Positions 11,901-23,335 of a DNA stretch of 64,000 nucleotides are shown piece after piece. A model generated the notes under the pieces. That model searched no databases. It was given only the letters and a program-made list of their open reading frames with translations, and was not told the origin of the DNA. Both the position numbers and the translations under genes were made by a program. Every line of letters starts with the position of its first letter. Positions within the stretch are counted from its first letter, which is position 1. This DNA comes from Trachythela sp. YZ-2020 (lineage: Eukaryota > Cnidaria > Anthozoa > Malacalcyonacea > Clavulariidae): contig JADLSH010000254.1 in the NCBI GenBank assembly GCA_016169945.1, forward strand, positions 1,116,001 to 1,180,000, written 5' to 3'.

Positions 11901-13223
11901 TGCGCCTTGTCTTTTTTAGCTTCTTGGCTTATATATGAGAACATTTCTGTTATAAGCACAGCTTTTTTATCAGTAAAAATACAAATTTTGTTCGCTAAGA
12001 TATTCTAATGTATGCAAAACCGAACGGAAAATTAGTCAAGAACGTGCCCTTCACAAAAATGCCGGTCTCACATTAGCTCGCGTTTGGCGAGAAAAAAACT
12101 TGCCCCATATTAAATTATTTTGCTTAAAACCAAGCTATAAATGTTCAAATCAAAGCGTGTACGGTATAGAATGCCTTGAAAGTCACATGGTTGAATGCGC
12201 GCCACGCGTTCAGCGAAATTTCTATATCCGCATTTCACGGTTTCAAATTTCAACACCTTGGCAAGTATAGCGATGAAAGTCGTTTTGACGCATCGAAAAC
12301 TGCCCAAATTCGCAAGCAGAAATCAATTTTCGCTACCCACTAAATGCTCTTAAACGACTTGAAAAGAATCGCTAAGTTTTCATCAAACGAGAAGGAATTT
12401 AAAGCAATAGAATTGCCTGACTCAGCCACGTTTAGTCCCGCACAAACAGTGCAAATATTTGTACTTTATTATAAAAAGACGGGCGAAAAAATGGCGCCTG
12501 TTCGAAACGGACGTTTTAGTGATATGGTGCTTACCTTTCGTTAACGTTTAGGCGAAGAAAATCTTCAGTTCTATTCAGTTAAACACCAAAATTTCTTTGC
12601 TTGTGTTGAGATTATATAAGCAGCGTGAATGTTAAACGAAATGGCGAATTTTTGAATTAATCTGCATAAAATTTGCACACAAATTTTTACAGTGCGCGCC
12701 GCATGCATATCGCGTGGTCAAACCTGATTTGCAGGTTACATCCCTAAATCCATTAGCCATACCATGCTTTCAAATAGAATATATCTGTCCAAAGAGCGAT
12801 GTTGCTTACGTCGCAATCACTTACTCACCCAAACTCAGCAAGTCACGCAATGGTTTTTATTAAACAGGTGCGCAAATTTAATTTAATTATCTAGACTTTC
12901 AATAGTAAGAAAGTAAATTAGGGAATCATTTTTTATAGTTTGTCTTGAAACAAAAGCGAGAAGCGCGCGTGACTGAATTGCGCAAGGAAGTCGCGTAGTT
13001 TCATGTTCGTTTATAAGAAAACTTTTACAATACATTTTGGACAAAAACTGTTTATATATTTGTTTCCGCCTAGACGTTGCCACACCGCAGTAAAATCGGG
13101 GAAAAATGAACTGCATTTCATTTAAAGGCATAACTACTTACATTTTACATTATTTTGAGCTGAGTATTCACAACGCGTTAAATAATATTTTGCAGCATTG
13201 TCAATTCACTGAGCGCAAATAAT
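11901..13223. other. No recognisable gene
   Basis: Unremarkable AT-rich DNA. ORFs at 12110-12307 (-), 12344-12544 (+) and 12883-13131 (-) carry no motif I know. Confidence 0.45.
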
Positions 13224-13659
13224 CAGGGACGTCGCTACTGGGGGGGTGTTGGGGGGGTGTTACACCCCCCCAATAATTTTAAGTTGGTCAAACTGTAAAA
13301 ATTTTGGTCAAAATAATGAAACTGAAAGAAAATGAAACTGAAATTGGAAAAAAATGAAACTGAAATTGTGGAAAAAAAACACGAAATTTTTGTTTTTAAA
13401 TAGTGATGGTTTAGACAGGAAGTAAGTAATATAGTGTTATTTAGAGTTGAAATTAGTACAGTAGTAATATGAAAAGAGATGTAGTCCGGGAAAATTTTTT
13501 TACCCTTTATGTTTTGCCCGGCCCCCCCCCCCCCGCCGTCGACAAAAAAAAAATATTTAATAGCCCTTCAAAAACTTAAAACTTGGTCAAAATGTTCCGC
13601 AAAAGTTGGTCAAAATTTCAGGACACCCCCCCAATGTTCATGCCTTCGCGACGTCCCTG
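13224..13659. mobile_element. hAT MITE with perfect 8-bp target duplication
   Basis: Termini CAGGGACGTCGC and GCGACGTCCCTG are exact inverted repeats. Both sides are flanked by CAAATAAT (13216-13223 and 13660-13667), the 8-bp duplication expected of hAT. The interior is non-coding with G7/C7 runs just inside both ends and repeated 'ttggtcaaaat' phrases. Confidence 0.85.
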
Positions 13660-13829
13660 CAAATAATAAATAACTTTTGTACTTTCATAGCGCGCCTTGT
13701 CCATTAATAATAAAGTTAACACTACTGACTACTGACACTAGCTAAATTTAATCAAACTGTTTCTCTTGACGTTTTCTAATTTTCAGAATCAGAAACTGGC
13801 CAAAATGCTAAGGCCTTCTCGCGCGAATA

Positions 13830-13978
13830 GACAGCTTTAGCAAACACAACGCGACGTCAAAGAGGACGTGAAAATGGCGTAAAAATGGCGTGATATGCCC
13901 ATCTATGGATGTGCCCACGCCATTTTTACGCCATTTTCACGTCCTCTTTGACGTCGCGTTGTGTTTGCTAAAGCTGTC
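13830..13978. mobile_element. Foldback MITE, ~65-bp perfect arms, TA flanks
   Basis: GACAGCTTTAGCAAACACAA opens the left arm and its complement closes the right arm at 13978. The arms match over about 65 bp around a short loop near 13895-13915. TA lies on both outer sides, as for Tc1/mariner-type targets. Non-coding. Confidence 0.75.
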
Positions 13979-14302
13979 TAATATTGTATACAATACGCCT
14001 AATTGCGATTACGAAAGCTGGATTTACATTAAAACTTGCTTGACGCTTCGACAAACTTGACATTGTAAATATACAGTACTGATACGATTTTTTATCAAAA
14101 ATATATCTTAAAACTTACACTTTATATCTTTTATCTGGTTGTTACAGTTCGCCCCTGTGTTCCGGTAGATTTTCTTATATAAATCGTCAAGATGTACGTT
14201 ATTTCCAAAGTCAAGCTCTCCAACACAAATGATGCTAAAATTACACCGACGGGTTTAAAATAAATCGCCAAGCACGTGCCTTCGTGCCCTTAGATGCCTT
14301 AT

Positions 14303-14353
14303 TAGCGATGCCCGCTATGCATGACGGTAGGAGTCGTGTCCTTGCATTCGAAC
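14303..14353 (+). repeat. Left remnant of dispersed repeat split by the P-type transposon
   Basis: The sequence 'ttagcgatgcccgctatgca' and following bases up to the duplicated ATTCGAAC continue, after the 6.65-kb insertion, at 21009. The same repeat is intact in inverse orientation at about 35717-36100. Confidence 0.7.
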
Positions 14354-14923
14354 TAGTGGTGGGCGATACTGGATATTTTGACTTCGATACGATACCGGTT
14401 ACTTTTGCCTCGATACCACTGTTTCGATACGATATTCGATACCGATACTCAAAATTGTATATGAATGTATACCGAAATTTCAATTTACTAATTCAACTCA
14501 AATGATATTTTTCAACTCAAGTATATACATAAGTGTCCGTGTCCCTTCTATCCTTGTATGCACCAATAATATCCCCATTAACCCTCCCCCTACCAATTGC
14601 TCCTCATGAGTCCCCCTGTTAATCGCAGTCCGGTTATGCAAGAGTTCAGCAGTGAGCTCTATATATATCTGGAGTAAGAACTTGGTTGCTCAAAGTGAAG
14701 CCAAAGATGGCGGAAATTGAAGGCGCTGTTGGACGTCAGTTTTAGTCCCCCGCGCGGTTTCATATATGATTCACCCGGCGCAACGCGTTTTTTCTCACGA
14801 TTTCCAGCTGCTTAGTCCAAAAAGCTCTAGATAGCAAAAATAAGTCGATAAAAATACAAGAGATAACTATATTTCCTTTGATACGAACCTTTCAGTAATA
14901 AAGTTTTAGGCTAAAATGTGAAA

Positions 14924-17900
14924 ATGCCGTTGTATTGTGTTGCACCTGGATGTAAAAGCAAACAGACGAGCGGCGAAAAAACAACTGGAAAAACTGTAGC
15001 TCTTCATAGGTAAGCGAATATTTATATTGCGGAAATTCAATAAAAAAATAAATTAAATACAAAAAAAAAAAAAGTACGTTGTTTTAGAGTAATGTTTTGT
15101 GTAAATTGCGGTCTAATAAAGCCAAACCGGAAATAATTACAGTAATTTCATTGTTTGTAAATAATTAATATTTAAATTTTTAAAAAGCCCGCCTCGCTTG
15201 TGTTTGACAAAGAAACATGGCGGAAAAATTATGCGATGAGAAATACTGTAAACAGGAGAAATATAAAGTTTTTACTTTACACAGAGTGCGAGTAAACGAT
15301 TGTATGTCTAGTTTACTAAATTGTTGAATACAAATTGCCAAAAAAGTGATAAAATGATTGAGAAAGTCGAGAAAAATGAAGTAGTTCAAGTTTTTCGTGG
15401 CCAGTATATATGGATTTATAGTGGATATGAAATAATATTTATAGAATGAAGCTTGACTATAAATATAAATGACAGAAGACTAGAAAAGTTTTCAAAAGAA
15501 GAGGATGTAGAGTGGTGGTAAAGAACTGTGACTGCAGTTTATTAATTCCTTCCTTTTAAGTTGGAAATTTATATTTTCATATATTTTTTATAAAAATGAC
15601 TACATGATGACTTGCTTTTACTAATACAAAAGCACAAGTTAATGTTTTGCCGGCAAATATGACATTGTGGGAAATTTGACATTTGTATGGCCAAATGTGT
15701 AAATTATAGTTGTAGTAAACTCAACATGTGCTCATGTGCATTTACTGATATACAGTAGTCTTGAATGCAGGCTTAAAAATTAAGATGTTTGAACTGGTAT
15801 TTAATATAAAAACAGCAAAATATATAAGTATAACTACCTGGGCAAATGTTGAGTTTACAACTGAGTTTATATATATGACACAAATATTGTGATGTAGTAT
15901 TCAATAATTTATGACCTGAATCTGGCATAGGAAGCTTAGGGACTTAAATTCCACCATTCCACAAAGCCCCACAATGGTTATGACCATGGTTTGTGCTGAT
16001 TGGGAAAACATTTGAAACTTAAAGTCTCTAGATTGTAGGATCCGAATGGCATTTCCGAAATTTTCTAGACTATTTTTGTTTTGATTTATACTCTACTTAT
16101 AGGTTCATTTTTTAAAATTTAATAATTACTTCTTCTTTGGGGGGGGGGGGCTATTCCGGCCTCCCTGAAATATTAGGGGCAGGTTGCCCCTTGCTTCCTA
16201 CACCACTGGCCTGCAAAAGACAGTGGCGGCGCATATAACCACAGTGTGGTGCATATAACAGTGGCGATACAGTACATAATTATAACCACGTGCCTTTGGG
16301 GTCCTGCCTCATCCCCAGTCGTTTGCCAATATTTTAATTAGCGAGCAAGCAAGTGGACATGGATAATTAAATGAGAAGCCATCACACCTTGCGCGCGTTT
16401 TCTAACCCACTGATCTGCATAATTTAACTGGATAGGAAGAGCCTGCGGAGGAGGTAGTTTGGGGTCCCCTTAGATCATTGCCCCTCCCCCACTCCAAAAT
16501 CCTTAAAAACCCTGGTCAATGTTATAGTAGTGAATGGTTATATGCACTAAAGTCAGGTGCATGTTGATGACGTTACTATCTTTTCATGATAACCCTCCAT
16601 ATAGTATGAATACACCTTTTCAATAATTACATTACAGAATACAGACACTTTTTGGCCTTAGAGTCTCGCTCTCATTTAGTCTCATGTATGGATATGAAAG
16701 GCAGTTGCCTCAAAAATCATGAGAACGCAGCTCCCACAGAAAAAATCTGATGTAATTATCGAAAGGGTGTACTGTAACAAATAATGTACATAATGATGTG
16801 TGGGACAACAGTACACCATGTATTTTCACAATAAACTTTATTAATAACAAATTGTTTCACTTTTTTAAATTATCTTACAATAAATTAGTTTGCCTCTCTC
16901 TTTTAAACTGGGGTGGACCCAGGGACGGATTTTGCTGGGGTGCACCCCAAAAATCCCCTAGCCTACGAATAGCCGTTATGTTTGTTTCACTGCAGCCACA
17001 CCAGATTTAATACAAGATCAAAGACTGCTCCCCACTTGCTGTACATTTATTCACTCCTATCAGGCGTTGCATGATGGGATGCATGATGATGTCAAATCTC
17101 TCATTCTGTACAGCTACTTTGTAGATTTAATTTGAATTGACTAAAATCAGCTCAACTGATCACTTTACTGATTAACTTGTTTACTAATGACTGGTACAGT
17201 TTTCCATTTGGCAAGAAAGCTCAGTACAGTACAGTATATGGGCCCTATAAAAAAATGAAAAAAAATTGATGCACAGAGACATTGCTTGACAAATACAATT
17301 CTCTGCCTAAAAAACCTTTTAATCACTTACAAATTATATAATAATTTACATGCACAATGTAGATTTCCTCAGAAAGACGTTGAATTAACCCAAAAATGGG
17401 AATATGCTGTTGGAAAGCAGGGTGGAAACTGGAAGGCGACACGCTACAGTCGTCTATGCAGCAAGCATTTCCTGCCGAGTGATTACCTGTATCCATTACG
17501 AAAATGTAAAAAGCGACCATACCTTAAAAAGAATGCAGTACCATCTGTCTTTGGAAAAGAAAATGAAGTATTAGGAGAAGAAAGCAGTCCAAAACGAAGT
17601 GCACCTACAGATTCTATTATATCACCCAGAAAGTTACAAAGAATTTCAATAGAATTCCACAACTATACTAAACCTTACTCTGAGGAACCAACCATACCTG
17701 AGGAACCAACTATACCCGAGGAACCAACTATACCTGAGGAACCAACCATATCTGAAGAACCAACCATATCTGAGGAACCAACCATATCTCATGTCCCACT
17801 GCTTAACAATAAAGATAATAACAACAGTGAAACCCCCACTAAAAGGCTAAAAAAGTTAAAAGTGAAGGTGAAAAAAAACAAAATAGTAATACCAGCTCAC

Positions 17901-20354
17901 ACTTTCAAAAAAAGTAATTAAAACGTAATACAGTATAATTGCAGTTGAACAGTTAATTTTATTAACTCATATCCAAGACTCATATCTTGGCTTTCAAGTT
18001 GTTAATTTTCATATTATGTTTTGTTTTTATAACTTTAGGTAAAAACCTTACAGCAAAAATTACGAAGACGGAATTCAAAGTTAGAAGCATGAGCCAACTT
18101 ATCAACCAACTGAAGAAGAATATGCTGATTGCAAAGCAAGAAGCTGATTTGATGCATAACAACTTCGATGGAATAAAGCTAGCTCTGTTCCAGAATGTGA
18201 TGAAGAATTCAAGGAGAGCTTCAAAGGAAGGAGATATTCTGACGAGGTTAAAGAGTTCGCAGTAACATTGCAATTTTACTCCATGAAGCCTACAGTTATG
18301 TGAGAAAGATACTACCATTGCCACACCCTTCCCTTATTCAGAAATGGGCACGTTCCATCAACTGTGAACCTGGTTTCCTTACCGAGGCATTTGAAACACT
18401 CCAGAAAGAATGCGAGAGTAACAGTGAGAAGAAAGATTGTTGTTTGGTGATTGATGCCATGGCAATAAGGAAGCAAGCAATCTGGGATAAATGCAAGAAG
18501 AAGTATACAGGTTTCGTAGATTATGGAAATGGAATACAGCTGGAGCCAACTGAAACACTGGCATCTGAAGCACTAACATTTGAACTGGTGGGATTACAAA
18601 GCCACTGGAAAATCCCTATTGGTTATTTCTTCACCGACAAAACAACAGCATCTGTCCAAGCATCTCTTGTGAAAACAGCTCTCGCCATGGCACATCAATA
18701 TGGGTTGAAGATCTGGTGCATCACGTGTGATGGGACGACAACAAATTTGGCAATGTTTGAGATTCTTGGGTGTTCATTTGGCACTACCTATGATTCAATT
18801 GTCACCAAATTTCCCCATCCATCAACTGGCGATGATGTTTTCCCTATTTTAGATGCTTGTCATATGCTCAAGTTGGCTCGAAATTCCTTGGCTTTTCTTG
18901 GATCATTCCATGGCCCATTCAGAGAAAACATTGAATGGAAATACCTCTGCGCACTACATGAAGTCCAACAGCTTGAGGTCTCAAGCTGGCTAACAAGATT
19001 ACCACAGAGCACATCCAGTTAGAAACATAAGATGAATGTGAGTCTAGCTGCTCAAACCCTTAGCTCGTCTGTTGCAGATGCCATCGAGTTTCTTGATAAA
19101 GTCCTGAAAACCAGTGAATTTGAAGGAAGTGCAGCCACAGTGAAGTTCATTAAGATTGTAGACAGACTGTTCGACATCCTTAATTCAAGAAATCCCCATG
19201 GAAAAGGGTTTAAACAACCACTAAGGAAAGTTAACATTGCACATTGGGAAAATGCTTTGGCAACGACAGCACAATATCTGCTCAACCTCAAATCAAGTTC
19301 TGGGAAGCTGCTGATAACCCATCGAAGGAAAACCTTCATCCTTGGCTTTGTTATTACAATCAAGTCAACAATTGAGATGGCCAAATTGATGCTCACCATG
19401 CCTCAAGATCCCTTCAAGTATGTCTTAACATATAAGTATTGTCAAGATCATATAGAGCTTCTGTTTTCATGCATTCGCGCCAAAGGAGGATGGAATAATA
19501 ACCCAAATGTCTTGCAGTTCACATCCGCAGTTAGGCGCCTGGTTCTTGGAAATGCTGTCACAGCATCGAAAACTGCCAACTGCAAGTTGCTTGATGACAA
19601 CACCATCATCCCATTCTTCCACGCAAGAAAGAATGCAACACCACTATCAGATACAGCAATTCGAGAGGATGGAAAAGAAGCCATGGAGCCACAGCATGAT
19701 GAGAGATTGGAGAGATTAATCTCCCAAGTGGATTTTCAAGAGCCTTCAGAACTAAAGGCAAACATCCTCACATACATCGCTGGGCTTGTCGTGAAGAAGT
19801 TATTACAACAGATTAAATGCCTTACATGCATCAAATGTTTAACAAGTGGATATGTCGGCACCTCCAACTGTGAACATGATTATCACCATTCACCATATCA
19901 AGAAAATTCTAACATGGCTCTCACCCACTTCCTCAATAAAGGTGCCTTACATGTGCCCTCAAAGCTGGTCGTTTCCATCGTGCAATATGCAGAGTACCTC
20001 TTTGTCCTGTATGTTTCAAATGAGACATTCGACCAAATCAACATTAGTGAAAGGCTTAATGTCAAGATGGTTTTAGAAGTGGCAAGATATTTTGGTCAGG
20101 AAAAACCCGAATTGCTACCTCCCTATCATCTACCTGGAGCAGTTAATGAAATGCCAACTGAAGACCATCGACTATGCCTGGTGAAGTATGTTGCTAACAC
20201 CTACCTCAACAAAAGGTTGTCGTCTTACGCAAAAATATACTCGAAGGCTGTCATTAACTTTGGAAAGCCCAGTTCCAGACACCACCTAACAAAAACAATT
20301 ATCTTCCTCAACCAATATAATAGAGAGGACTTCTTTAATAATACACTGTTATAA
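14924..20354 (+). pseudogene. P-type transposase with N-terminal THAP domain, frameshifted
   Basis: Exon 1 (14924-15009) starts MPLYCVAPGCKSKQ, the first Cys pair of a THAP (C2CH) DNA-binding finger. Exon 2 starts 17363 (FPQKDVELTQKW) and supplies CSKHF and the AVPSVF motif. Then come seven tandem PEEPTI/SEEPTI repeats of 18 bp (17680-17790) and a basic tail. Exon 3 starts near 18039 with a leucine-rich coiled-coil, then RRYSDEVKEFAVTLQFYS, typical of P transposases. The catalytic RNase H-like region follows in 18300-19022 (LVIDAMAIRKQ, ITCDGTTTN, DACHMLKLARNSL) and 19032-20354. The reading frame breaks at about 18088, 18230, 18288, 18980 and 19020, so this copy cannot make an intact enzyme. 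Its ends could still be mobilised by a transposase supplied from elsewhere. Confidence 0.85.
15010..17362. other. First intron of the P-type transposon
   Basis: Non-coding, AT-rich. It contains a hAT-like terminus fragment (CAGGGACGGATTTTGCTGGGG-like, near 16920), a G10 run near 16141 and an inverted-repeat segment near 16618-16768 ('ttttcaataattacat' against 'atgtaattatcgaaag'). Confidence 0.55.
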
Positions 20355-21008
20355 ATATTAAAGTGAGTCAATCATCGTTCTGTTAAAGTCTGCATATTGA
20401 ATAAAGATATGTTTACAGTAAAGTTTCATCAATTCGGGGCAAATGTTTATTTCTCCTCGTATTTCTCATACAAATAGTGATTTTTAATAGCATATAAAAA
20501 TAAATAATTAAATTTGTTTACCTTGTACGACATGTACGCATATTTCTTGTAGTCATTCACCTTTGCATGTAAAAAATATATTTACAGATCCTGTCACATC
20601 GACGTCGAACAACGCTGACAACGCTACACTTTCCTTTTAGACTTTTTTACAATAAGATTTTAAAGTAAAAATCATATTAATTCTTGATCTCTTGTCGATC
20701 TAGTTATGCGAAATACCATGCGGAAATATATGAAACCGCGCAGAGGACTAAAACTGACGTCCAACAGCTCCTTCAATTTCCGCCATCTTGAATTTTTTTT
20801 GGCTTCACTTTTTCATTGGACGAATGACTGAAGTTCTCACTCCATATATATATATAGAGCTCACTGGAGTTCAGTGACTAAAACTCAAAATTTCGTAACA
20901 CGTGACAAGTATCGAAATTGTCGATACTTGAAAATACTTATCGATACCGATACGATACTTGCAAATATCGAAGTTATCGATATTTTTTCGATATATCGCC
21001 CACCACTA

Positions 21009-21380
21009 ATTCGAACGAAATGGCGGGCGAGGAGCGAGCGATTTTGTTTTGAAGATGAAATGGCGGATTTTTAATAACTTTTTACATCCATCAATAAATT
21101 TTATCTGCGGGAAACAACAACGGGGCTATTGACTACAAGTAGGTGTAATTTCATGACGTTCTGTGTAATAATGGTGAAGAAAATGCGTTGGAAAAGATGC
21201 GCCATGTAAACACGTTTCGCAAAAAAGTTTTCGCAAAAAAGTTCGCGTTTTACAGTAAGATCGGATAATCTTTTTGACATACTACCTTTAACTGATAATT
21301 GTTTGTACTGGAGATCTAGGTTATTTAGAATCCATAAGCTTATGAATACCATTTTAAGCTTTGTGAAATTGACAACTTTT
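21009..21380 (+). repeat. Right remnant of the repeat hosting the P-type transposon
   Basis: From the duplicated ATTCGAAC through 'gaaatggcgggcgaggagcg', 'acgttctgtgtaataatggt' and 'ggttatttagaatccataag' this matches the complement of about 35717-36045 over some 330 bp with few differences. Function unknown; no convincing ORF. Confidence 0.75.
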
Positions 21381-21382
21381 TG

Positions 21383-23335
21383 TGATGATTTTGTTCGAAT
21401 TTGTCATGCAGAGACCTTTCGTCTCTTTGACCACAAGTCTTAGCTTACATTTCTCCCATCTGAATAAAATCGCTACAGCTATATCAAGAATATTTAAGAG
21501 TGAGAATGTTCTCGTGATTTCGTTGCTGTATTTTATTAAAAAAACCCATATTATTTCACAAGGAAGTGGGGTCGTGGAGAACTGCTTGATCAGTTACAAT
21601 ATAATTTATTTGCACATGTACTGCAACATGAAATTTAGGTAGTATGCTAACCTTATTCTTGTTCAATTACAAGAAAATATGTTACTCGACATGCTGTAAT
21701 TGTCTGTAAAGATAAATTTCTATTTGAAAGAGTTGACATTTGTGTGTGTGTGTGTGTGGTCACACATAAATGTTTTTGGTTGCATGTTGGTGTGGTCACA
21801 CATGCAGCCAGTGGTGATAAATAGTCGGGTGCAAATATTGGTTGTCAACAAATATCTGCTTTTGGTTGCTGAAAATTTAAGTCCTCAATTAAGGCCTTTG
21901 ACTCATACATAATCCAACTGCTTCTGTGATTTGTATAGTCCAAGTTATAAGGCTTGTTGATGATAGTGCCCCCCTTCACCTGCCCATATTGATAACACAG
22001 CAAGATGAGAACTAACATCAATACTATGTGAGAACACTCTAAAACAAAGCTACATTTAATAAAATATAATAGTTTTCACAATTTGTTATTTGTATATATA
22101 TTGTACATTCAATATTTTATATGATAGCTTTTATCTTTATAACCCCATAGCATTCACTGACAAAGTTTTAGGAACTTAGATACCCTGTTATAGCTAATAG
22201 CTGCTTAATATAAAGCCTGAGAGCAAGACAAATTTGTTGGGAGAGCAAGATTAACTTGTTGGAACTATGAAAGAGACAGCTTGCACTTATTCTTGCAAAA
22301 GCAATCCCCAAACACTTACAGATAACTTTCAGACTTACAAATAACAAATTTTCACTATCAGACTTAAGATATCTCAACTTTCCATCAAGCACTTTGTTTT
22401 TATAGTTGTTAATATGCAGATTAGTTGTTAATTGGGCTCTTGTAGAGATACTATTATTGCATGGCAAGACCTTTATTACCTATTCATGCATGGAGTGAGT
22501 ATATGTTATACCATCAACCCAGTCTGGTAAACTGATAAATTTTGGTACAGATCACATGCATGCATACTGGATACTGAAAAGTATCAGACCAAGTGAACCT
22601 TCCTATTAAAATCTACAGTACAGTCTGTGGTTTTGGTAGACTACATATGTAAATAATTAGGAGAATAAAACCATTTTCTATTTCCTGCAAATATATGTGA
22701 GGATATACAAGTACAGAATGCACATCTTACCAGACTAACCCATTCCATTAAATTGTAGTACCAACTCTAGTCAACAAAAATACTATATAATTTACTAATA
22801 GGGATTTTAAACATTTCATGTTAAGATTAGGTCGGAGACTAGGCAAAGAGACTATGAAAGTGTGTAACACTGTAACTTGAAGTAGGCTGTTATTTGTAAG
22901 AAAGTAAACAACAAGAGACTGCCAGCATTTTGCCCCTATGAAAGTATTAACTCCATACATTGTTCAAAATATTTTCCATCAGAAAGTCCATGTATTATAC
23001 TACAAATCTTTCATAGTTAAAGAGCACGTGTTAAAAACATAGCCAAATACTTAAAAGTTGTATACGATTATATACTTGAGAAGCAATTTTCAAAATACAA
23101 AATTGTGCACAGTATATAAAACATCTATACTACCAATGCGGAATACAAATCAAAATATGCGTTAAACTAGATCCAAAAAAATATAATACAGCAACGAAAT
23201 CACGAGAACATTCTCACTCTTAAATATTATTGGTATAGCTGTAGCGATTTTATTCAGATGGGAGAAATTTAAGCTAAAACTTGTGGTCAAAGAGACGAAA
23301 GGTCTCTGCATGACAAATTCGAACAAAATGATCGC
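21383..23335. mobile_element. Probable non-autonomous element with ~155-bp inverted ends
   Basis: 21383-21540 ('ttgttcgaatttgtcatgca...cgtgatttcgttgctgta') is matched in inverse, about 95% by eye, by 23175-23335. The ~1.6 kb between is AT-rich and without a recognisable gene. The ends fold into a large stem. Superfamily and target duplication not determined. It abuts the repeat at 21009-21380. Confidence 0.5.

Larger units (their letters stand above)
14354..21008 (+). mobile_element. Full-length P-type (THAP transposase) DNA transposon
   Basis: Terminal inverted repeats TAGTGGTGGGCGATA and TATCGCCCACCACTA are exact complements. The element is bracketed by the 8-bp duplication ATTCGAAC (14346-14353, 21009-21016), as P elements make. 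Just inside each end is about 90 bp packed with TATCG/CGATA motifs. Further in, at about 14640-14770 and 20725-20875, lies a second long inverted repeat ('gagctctatatatat', 'aagatggcggaaattgaagg'). A 2.35-kb first intron holds filler repeats. The coding part (14924-20354) encodes a THAP zinc finger and P-type RNase H-like transposase but is frameshifted. An uninterrupted copy of the target repeat lies at about 36.04 kb. Confidence 0.9.

Noticed and set aside
21382..21642. 86-codon ORF shared with the inverted copy at 23.2 kb
   Set aside because: The shared frame is explained by the inverted-repeat arms being ~95% identical; no protein motif.
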